DNA from: 2-02-FULL-48-14 sp964356195
Lineage (GTDB): Bacteria; Patescibacteriota; Gracilibacteria; UBA1369; 2-02-FULL-48-14
DNA length: 10,644 bases
Assembly (NCBI GenBank): GCA_964356195.1
Contig: CAYHGP010000026.1
Span: 1-10,644 of the forward strand
Direction of reading: 5' to 3'
Each line of letters starts with the position of its first letter. Within the stretch, counting starts at the first letter, position 1. Of the stretch, positions 5,778 to 10,644 are shown in pieces. The notes beneath the pieces were generated by a model. It ran no database searches, was not told the origin of the DNA, and was given only the letters and a program-made list of their open reading frames with translations. The position numbers and the translations under genes were made by a program.

Positions 5778-7199
5778 ATGACAGCCCTTTACCGAAAATA
5801 CCGACCGCAATCCTTTGGTGACCTGCAAGGCCAGAATGTGATTCGCAGCACGCTGACTCAAGCTTTGAAGCAGAATAAGGTCGTTCATGCTTATTTGTTT
5901 TCGGGGCCTCGTGGAACAGGAAAAACTTCTACGGCTCGTCTGATTGCCAAGGCCATTCAGTGTGAAAAGCGGCTCGAGACCGGTGAACCCTGCGAGACCT
6001 GCGAGATTTGCATCTTGAATAATAAAGGTGAGTTGATTGATTTGGTGGAGATTGATGCGGCGTCGAATCGTGGAATTGATGAAATTCGTGATCTTCGTGA
6101 AAAAATTCGTTTTGCTCCCACTCGGGCAAAATCCAAAGTCTATATTATAGATGAAGTGCACATGCTCACGAAGGAAGCGTTCAATGCGCTTTTGAAGAGC
6201 CTCGAAGAACCCCCTTCCCACGTTTATTTTATTTTGGCGACGACTGAAATTCACAAAATCCCCGAGACAATTATTTCTCGATGCCAGCGTTATGAATTCA
6301 AACGCATTTCCGAGAAGGATCTTACGAATCAACTCAAGTGGATTGCCGAAAAAGAAGGTTTAGAAGCGGAGCCAGCGGCTTTGGAACTTTTGGCGAAGTA
6401 TGCGGAGGGCGGAATGCGCGATGCCATTTCGATTTTTGAACAGCTTGCCACGGAGCCTTTGACGGAAGAATTGGTGCGCGAACGTTTGGGCCTCACCAAT
6501 CATCAATCGTGTGAAGAATTGTTTGCGGCGCTCGGAAGCGCGGATGCTAAAAAGGGGCTCGACGTGATTGAAAATCTTTATAAAGACGGTTACGACCTCC
6601 AGCAGTTCACCACGGCCTTTTTGGGTTTGCTGCGTGGAAAATTACACAGTGCCGTGATTGAGCGAAAACAAAGCGTTGTTCCTAAATTGCTCGCGTGGAC
6701 CACTCTTTTTGATGACGCATGGATGAAACTTAAAAAAGCCAGCATCGCCACTTTGCCGCTTGAAATGGCGGTGATTCGTGCGACGCATTCAGGTGAAGTT
6801 GTGGCTGTGGCGGCGCCCGCGCTTATGGAACAAACAAAACGTGTGGAAGGTTTGGCTTCCTCCGGGGCACTCGTTCATTTGGACGCCATCAAAAAACAGC
6901 TGCCTAAAATTTATGAGAATATTTCGTCGCCAGCGGTTCGTAATTCTTTCCAAACCGGACAAGTGAAGGACCTCCGTGGCAAACAAGTGGTTTTTGTTTT
7001 TACCACACAGTTCCATCTTCAAAAAGTGCAGGTACCCAGTGCATTTGTGGACATCGAAACGGCTTTGCAAAAAGTGCTGGGCTCCGAGTTCAAACTTTTG
7101 TTCGAGTTGGAAGAAGCTGCCGCGCCCGCAGTGCCTGTAGCCTCCGTGCCCCTGGACGCTGAATCCATGGGATGGGATACTGTGGAGGAACCACTATAG
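5778..7199 (+). CDS. dnaX: DNA polymerase III subunit gamma/tau (clamp-loader ATPase)
   Basis: A 473-residue protein, complete from ATG 5778 to TAG 7199. It is the ATPase of the replicative clamp loader, which opens and loads the beta clamp and links polymerase cores. It begins MTALYRKYRPQSFGDLQGQ. It carries Walker A GPRGTGKT (43-50), a zinc-binding set C62-x9-C72-x2-C75-x2-C78, Walker B DEVH (125-128), LLKSLEEPP (138-146), sensor 1 ATTE, the SRC arginine-finger motif (167-169) and sensor 2 GGMRDA (211-216). Domain III and a small C-terminal region (about residues 360-445, QTGQVKDLRGKQVVFVF onward) follow. There is no long Pro/Lys-rich tau linker. The canonical A-AAA-AAG slippery heptamer is not seen, so programmed frameshifting to a short gamma is not supported. 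folC begins 9 nt downstream in the same frame, after the stop, which implies co-transcription. Confidence 0.97.
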   Translation: MTALYRKYRPQSFGDLQGQNVIRSTLTQALKQNKVVHAYLFSGPRGTGKTSTARLIAKAIQCEKRLETGEPCETCEICILNNKGELIDLVEIDAASNRGIDEIRDLREKIRFAPTRAKSKVYIIDEVHMLTKEAFNALLKSLEEPPSHVYFILATTEIHKIPETIISRCQRYEFKRISEKDLTNQLKWIAEKEGLEAEPAALELLAKYAEGGMRDAISIFEQLATEPLTEELVRERLGLTNHQSCEELFAALGSADAKKGLDVIENLYKDGYDLQQFTTAFLGLLRGKLHSAVIERKQSVVPKLLAWTTLFDDAWMKLKKASIATLPLEMAVIRATHSGEVVAVAAPALMEQTKRVEGLASSGALVHLDAIKKQLPKIYENISSPAVRNSFQTGQVKDLRGKQVVFVFTTQFHLQKVQVPSAFVDIETALQKVLGSEFKLLFELEEAAAPAVPVASVPLDAESMGWDTVEEPL

Positions 7200-7208
7200 A
7201 GCAGCCTG

Positions 7209-7642
7209 ATGATTGAACATCTAAAAAAACTCCACCACGCCCTCGGAGGACTTGATGCCTCCGTTATTCATATTGCCGGATCCAAAGGTAAAGGCACCAC
7301 TGCTACTTTGCTCGCGAAGATTCTTGAACTGCATAAGAAAAAAACAGGGCTTTTCATGTCGCCGCCGATTCTTAGAAATGAAGAAATGATTTCTATCAAT
7401 GGAGAGCCCATTACGGCCGAACGACTCAAGTCTTTGNNNNNNNNNNNNNNNNNNNNNNNNNNNNNNNNNNNNNNNNNNNNNNNNNNNNNNNNNNNNNNNN
7501 NNNNNNNNNNNNNNNNNNNNNNNNNNNNNNNNNNNNAAGCGTTAGTGAAGTACTTCAACAATTGAGTCGCGAAGAAAATCCGCAGCTCTTTGTGTTCTGC
7601 GGCTCTTTTAAACTTGTGGCGGAGGTGAAGAAGTGTCTATAA
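7209..7642 (+). CDS. folC: Folylpolyglutamate synthase / dihydrofolate synthase, interior lost in assembly gap
   Basis: A Mur-ligase-family enzyme that adds glutamate to (dihydro)folate using ATP. The first 76 residues are clear: VIHIAGSKGKGTTATLLAKIL holds the P-loop (G24-T30). SPPILRNEEMISINGEPIT matches the FolC region that follows it. After the 100-N run the matching C-terminus lies in a different frame: codons from 7538 give SVSEVLQQLSREENPQ, then LFVFCGSFKLVAEVKKCL and TAA at 7640-7642. The GSF-LV-EV-K pattern is the usual FolC end. Reading straight through 100 N instead gives a spurious stop at 7565. Only about 110 residues of an expected 400 or so are visible, so roughly 900 bp are missing. 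The N-terminus is short: the P-loop starts about 30 residues earlier than in E. coli FolC. An in-frame stop (the dnaX TAG) excludes a longer start. Cotranscribed with dnaX (9 nt). Confidence 0.88.
7437..7536. other. Assembly gap (100 N) inside folC, with frame change
   Basis: Exactly 100 N. The upstream folC frame (from 7209) and the downstream folC C-terminal frame (from 7538) do not agree across 100 bases. This shows directly that the run length is not the true distance. From usual FolC length, around 0.9-1 kb probably belongs here. Confidence 0.9.
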
Positions 7643-7667
7643 TTTCCGGTATATAACTCACACGCTC
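7638..7667 (+). promoter_or_regulatory. Possible promoter of the DUF2339 gene
   Basis: TATAAT at 7638-7643 overlaps the folC stop. A poor -35, TTGTGG (7614-7619), lies 18 nt upstream. A second -10-like TATAAC at 7652-7657 would start transcription about 4 nt before the ATG at 7668. Only 25 nt separate folC from the next gene, so readthrough from dnaX-folC is equally possible. Confidence 0.3.
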
Positions 7668-9518
7668 ATGAGTAAGACTCCTCAAACGATTTGGCCTTGG
7701 CAAAAAGGCAAATCTTTTTCCGTGAAAAAAACCGGGAAAGCCTCCGTCAAATCTGTCAAAAAAGAGTCCATGTCGCTGGAAAGAATGATCGGAGAAAACT
7801 GGTTGCAAAAAATTGGAGTGATCATGGTGCTGCTTGGAGTTTCTTACTTTTTAAAATACTCGTTCGACCAAGGATGGATTGGTCCGGTGGCTCAAGTGGG
7901 GATTGGAGTTTTTATTGGACTTCTTTTCGTGGGAGCCGGAGAATTTTTTGTAAAAAAATATCAAGAATGGGCGCACGTTCTCACCGGGGCGGGAATCGCC
8001 ATTTTGTACTTCAGTCTTTTCGCAGCGCGAAGTCAATTCGGACTCTTTTCGGATGTGACTACTTTTGTTTCCATGATCCCTGTGACCCTGCTCGCAGGGC
8101 TTCTCGCCATTCGCTACAATTCGCTTCCTCTCACCGTGTTTGGAATTGTGGGTGGCTTTTTAGCGCCTCTGCTTATGGGTAGTGAAACGCCCAACTACGT
8201 TCTGACTTTGAGTTACAGTCTTGTCCTTTCTTTGGGAGTTTTTGGAATCGCTTATTTCAAGCGTTGGCCGCTTTTGGAATTTCTGGCTTTTTCCTTTTCA
8301 ATATATTATTGGGAACAGAGCTTCGGGTTGGTCCCTCTCAACGCAGCGCTGGGGCTCTTGGGCGGATTTTTCCTTCTCTTCAGCTTTCTGCCTTTCTATC
8401 CACAAGCCATTAAGAAAACCCTCACGGATTCTTGGTCTCTTTTCTTGATTCTTTTCAATGGAGTTTTCACGTACTTCTATCTTTATCGCCTTTTGGAAGC
8501 GGATGTTAATCAGCTCACCTGGGGAATTACCGGCTTGGCGTTTTTGTACTTTGTTGAAACGATGATCGGCTATCGCAGGAATGCGAAAGATCTCGCTCTT
8601 ACTTACACTCTGCTGGGTTCAGGCCTTGTAGTGCTCACCACTATTTTGCCCATTCAAACCGAGGGTTACACGCTGACGCTTGGACTTTTGGCGGAAACTT
8701 TTCTTGTCTTCTGGATTGGAATAAAACTTAAGATGGTCTGGCTGCGACGATTTGGAATGGCGCTTGGAGTCCTTGGTTTTTACTATCTGTTCAACACTAC
8801 AAATAATATCGACTTCACGGGGGTTTCTTTTCTTCTCAATGCTTTGACAGGTGTCTTAGCGATGGCGGTCTTGGTGTATGGAGGCATTGCGTGGCTTTAT
8901 AAGTATAATAAAAAAATAATTCCGGCCTCGGAAAGTTTCGTAATACCTGCTGCGTTATTTATTGCGAATGTCAGCTTGCTGCAACTGCTCACGCTTGAAG
9001 TGGATCATATTTTGGACTTGAACGGACTCATTGGTTCTGTCCTCGATTTTGTGCTTGAAGGAACCATTGTTGCCCTCTACGGAGTGTTTCTTTTTGAGCA
9101 AGGCTTCCGTCTTTCACTCCGCACGCTCAACTATCTGGGATTCTTTGTATTGGCCACCGCGCTCCCTTCCCTTTTTGAGGCGAGTACGCTGCTTTTAGGT
9201 CAGCCTGAACTTTTTATGAGCATCAATCATGGTCTTGTTTTTCTCAGCCTCCTCGTTATGGTTCTTTGTATCCATTTTGTGAAAGCACTGCATCTTCGTT
9301 ATACAAAAGGGCAAGAAAAATTATTGATGGGTTTCAGCCTCTTGGATGGAGCTCTNNNNNNNNNNNNNNNNNNNNNNNNNNNNNNNNNNNNNNNNNNNNN
9401 NNNNNNNNNNNNNNNNNNNNNNNNNNNNNNNNNNNNNNNNNNNNNNNNNNNNNNNCTGATTCTGAGTTCCTTCCTCTACCAGCGCTTCAAAAAACTTATT
9501 CACGATAAAGTGCTGTGA
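7668..9518 (+). CDS. DUF2339 family polytopic membrane protein, interrupted near the C-terminus by assembly gap
   Basis: A nominal 616-residue integral membrane protein of unknown function. A cytosolic, basic N-terminus of about 40 residues (WPWQKGKSFSVKKTGKASVK) precedes the DUF2339 signature: LERMIGENWLQKIGVIMVLL, then a GVSYFLKYSFDQGWIGP segment and a G-rich GIGVFIGLLFVGAGEF helix. The rest is a long series of hydrophobic helices, at least fifteen by eye, including GFLAPLL and a FGIAYF region. After the 100-N run the protein ends LILSSFLYQRFKKLIHDKVL, matching the usual DUF2339 C-terminal helix and YLYQRF tail. DUF2339 proteins are often longer, so the gap may hide several helices. The stop (TGA 9516-9518) lies inside the 3' end of ligA on the opposite strand. 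No Shine-Dalgarno. Family assignment is good; no biochemical role can be given. Confidence 0.88.
   Translation: MSKTPQTIWPWQKGKSFSVKKTGKASVKSVKKESMSLERMIGENWLQKIGVIMVLLGVSYFLKYSFDQGWIGPVAQVGIGVFIGLLFVGAGEFFVKKYQEWAHVLTGAGIAILYFSLFAARSQFGLFSDVTTFVSMIPVTLLAGLLAIRYNSLPLTVFGIVGGFLAPLLMGSETPNYVLTLSYSLVLSLGVFGIAYFKRWPLLEFLAFSFSIYYWEQSFGLVPLNAALGLLGGFFLLFSFLPFYPQAIKKTLTDSWSLFLILFNGVFTYFYLYRLLEADVNQLTWGITGLAFLYFVETMIGYRRNAKDLALTYTLLGSGLVVLTTILPIQTEGYTLTLGLLAETFLVFWIGIKLKMVWLRRFGMALGVLGFYYLFNTTNNIDFTGVSFLLNALTGVLAMAVLVYGGIAWLYKYNKKIIPASESFVIPAALFIANVSLLQLLTLEVDHILDLNGLIGSVLDFVLEGTIVALYGVFLFEQGFRLSLRTLNYLGFFVLATALPSLFEASTLLLGQPELFMSINHGLVFLSLLVMVLCIHFVKALHLRYTKGQEKLLMGFSLLDGAXXXXXXXXXXXXXXXXXXXXXXXXXXXXXXXXXXLILSSFLYQRFKKLIHDKVL
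9356..9455. other. Assembly gap (100 N) inside the DUF2339 gene
   Basis: Exactly 100 N close to the 3' end of the membrane protein gene. The frames on both sides agree and the C-terminal helix follows, but the real length is uncertain because the folC gap proves that these runs are placeholders. Confidence 0.85.
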
Positions 9519-10644
9519 ACTCCATTTCATCAAGTACCCGAACTCCAAGCTCTTTCGCCGTCTCGAGCTTGCTTCCTGCTTCCTCGCCCGCTAAAACGTA
9601 GTCGGTTTTTTTGCTGACGGAACCGGCCACGTGTCCGCCGGCATTTTCAATCATCGTTTTGAATTCTTCGCGTGGACGTGACAAAGTTCCGGTGATGACG
9701 AAAGTTTTTCCGGCAACACCTTCTACACTTTGTTTTTTTGGAGGCCATTTTAAATGCAGACCGACGTGGTCGAATTTTTCGAGTAATTTTTGATGATAAG
9801 GATTTGCGACCCATTCCAATACGCTTTCCGCGATGCGTTCGCCGAAGCCTTCGATGCTTTCCAAATCTTCTTGAGTCGAGGCTTTGAGGATTTCCAAAAT
9901 CACCGTGGAAGTGGGTTTAGCTTCGCCGGATTTTTCATGCACATATTCCGCCAAAAGTTTGGCCACTTGTTCTCCCACAAAACGAATACCGAGTCCGTAC
10001 AAAAAGCGTTCGAGTTCCACTTCGCGACGGGCCTGAATGGAGTCGAGAACATTTTGTGCTTTTTTTTCTTTGAACAAAGGAAGTTCGAGCAGTTGTTCTT
10101 TGGTGAGGGTGAAGAAATCGGCGGGGTCTTTTACGAATCCGAATTCCAAAACTTGGTCCACCACTTTTTCGCCGAGGGTGTCGATGTCGAGAGCGCCGCG
10201 CGAAACAAAATGAATGAACGATTCGCGCTTTCGACCGGGGCAATCCGTGTTCGGGCAGCGGTGAACGGATTCGCCTTCGGGACGTTCCAGCGTCGTGCCG
10301 CATAAAGGACATTCTTTTGGAAAGATAAATGCCGAGGATTGAGCCGGGCGTAAATTCGGCAACACTTCCACCACCTCCGGAATCACATCGCCGGCTTTTT
10401 GAATGACCACGGTATCACCGATGCGAATGTCTTTGCGTTTGATTTCATCTTCGTTGTGAAGCGTGGCCCGCGAAACCGTGGAACCGGCCACTAAAACGGG
10501 ACGAAGCTCCGCTACGGGCGTTGCCGCCCCGGTGCGGCCAATTTGAACGGTGATGCCTTCCACCACCGTGGTGCTTTGCTGTGCCGGAAATTTATAGGCA
10601 ATGGCGAAGCGTGGCGTTTTGGCCGTGTAGCCCATGAGTTCCTG
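9496..10644 (-). CDS. ligA: NAD-dependent DNA ligase, C-terminal 382 residues (N-terminus beyond window)
   Basis: The replicative ligase that seals Okazaki-fragment nicks using NAD. The frame is open through the right edge (QELMGYTAKTPRF), so the Met at 10635 is internal and the NAD-binding Ia domain and catalytic KxDG are outside the window. Visible in order, in residues of the fragment: the end of the adenylation domain with AIAYKFP (14-20), the OB fold with VQIGRTGAATPVAELRPV, RATLHNEDEI and GDTVVIQKAGDVIP (about 33-90), a Cys4 zinc finger (C112, C115, C130, C135), a helix-hairpin-helix region with SIEGFGERIAESVLEW (about 263-278), and a BRCT domain (about 306-382, GKTFVITGTLSRPRE and KTDYVLAGEEAGSK). 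The length after the YKFP lysine (about 364) is close to that of E. coli LigA. TAA at 9498-9496. The last 23 bp overlap the convergent DUF2339 gene. Confidence 0.97.
   Translation of the reverse strand, partial: QELMGYTAKTPRFAIAYKFPAQQSTTVVEGITVQIGRTGAATPVAELRPVLVAGSTVSRATLHNEDEIKRKDIRIGDTVVIQKAGDVIPEVVEVLPNLRPAQSSAFIFPKECPLCGTTLERPEGESVHRCPNTDCPGRKRESFIHFVSRGALDIDTLGEKVVDQVLEFGFVKDPADFFTLTKEQLLELPLFKEKKAQNVLDSIQARREVELERFLYGLGIRFVGEQVAKLLAEYVHEKSGEAKPTSTVILEILKASTQEDLESIEGFGERIAESVLEWVANPYHQKLLEKFDHVGLHLKWPPKKQSVEGVAGKTFVITGTLSRPREEFKTMIENAGGHVAGSVSKKTDYVLAGEEAGSKLETAKELGVRVLDEMEFTALYRE

Noticed and set aside
6725..6740. A6 run in dnaX (TTAAAAAAG context) as a programmed frameshift site
   Set aside because: It does not fit the A-AAA-AAG heptamer in the reading frame, and no obvious stimulatory hairpin or SD-like element was seen by eye.
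9546..9571. Inverted repeat CAAGCTC / GAGCTTG with a 12-nt loop near the DUF2339/ligA 3' ends, considered as a bidirectional terminator
   Set aside because: It lies in ligA coding sequence, the loop is long and no T-run follows on either strand.
1..10644. CRISPR arrays, tRNA or rRNA genes, insertion sequences, toxin-antitoxin or defence modules
   Set aside because: No regularly spaced repeats, RNA gene signatures, transposase motifs or paired small genes are visible. The helicase/nuclease has no companion genes that would suggest a defence system.

Overview
This is a bacterial chromosomal segment with ordinary housekeeping and cell-envelope content. It is interrupted by five runs of exactly 100 N, which look like scaffolding placeholders rather than measured gaps. 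Eight protein genes are recognisable from their sequences alone. TGA serves as a stop after comF and after the DUF2339 gene, and no in-frame TGA occurs in the long genes, so the standard bacterial code applies. That argues against the TGA=Gly lineages. A one-chain UvrD-type helicase/nuclease, a compact FolC, a DUF2339 membrane protein and an almost complete lack of Shine-Dalgarno sequences together suggest an uncultivated lineage, possibly Patescibacteria/CPR (for example a Peregrinibacteria-like genome). This placement is an inference with low to moderate confidence.

Layout. On the minus strand at the left, a NUDIX hydrolase of Ap4A-hydrolase type (3029 to 2541) is followed 12 nt later by a UvrD/Rep-type helicase fused to a C-terminal PD-(D/E)XK nuclease (2528 to beyond the left edge). 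Divergent from these, a plus-strand run of six genes extends from 3218 to 9518. It consists of a ComF-type phosphoribosyltransferase, two GT4 glycosyltransferases, dnaX, folC and a DUF2339 polytopic membrane protein. Spacings in this run are 53 nt or less, with one 29-bp overlap. At the right, the C-terminal 382 residues of ligA lie on the minus strand, and their 3' end overlaps the 3' end of the DUF2339 gene by 23 bp.

How the genes fit together. dnaX (clamp loader), ligA (nick sealing) and the helicase/nuclease serve DNA replication and repair. ComF belongs to a family linked to uptake of transforming DNA. The two glycosyltransferases probably build a surface glycan or a lipid-linked sugar. 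FolC elongates folates, and the NUDIX enzyme probably clears Ap4A. Close spacing makes comF-GT-GT and dnaX-folC likely co-transcribed units, with a probable promoter just upstream of dnaX.

I found no clear evidence of a novel system. The points most worth checking are -10 elements placed so close to start codons that mRNAs may be leaderless, a hairpin/palindrome sitting on the predicted dnaX transcription start, and the collapsed gaps. The folC gap in particular changes reading frame, so naive translation gives a false stop. No stretch longer than 300 bases lacks a gene.
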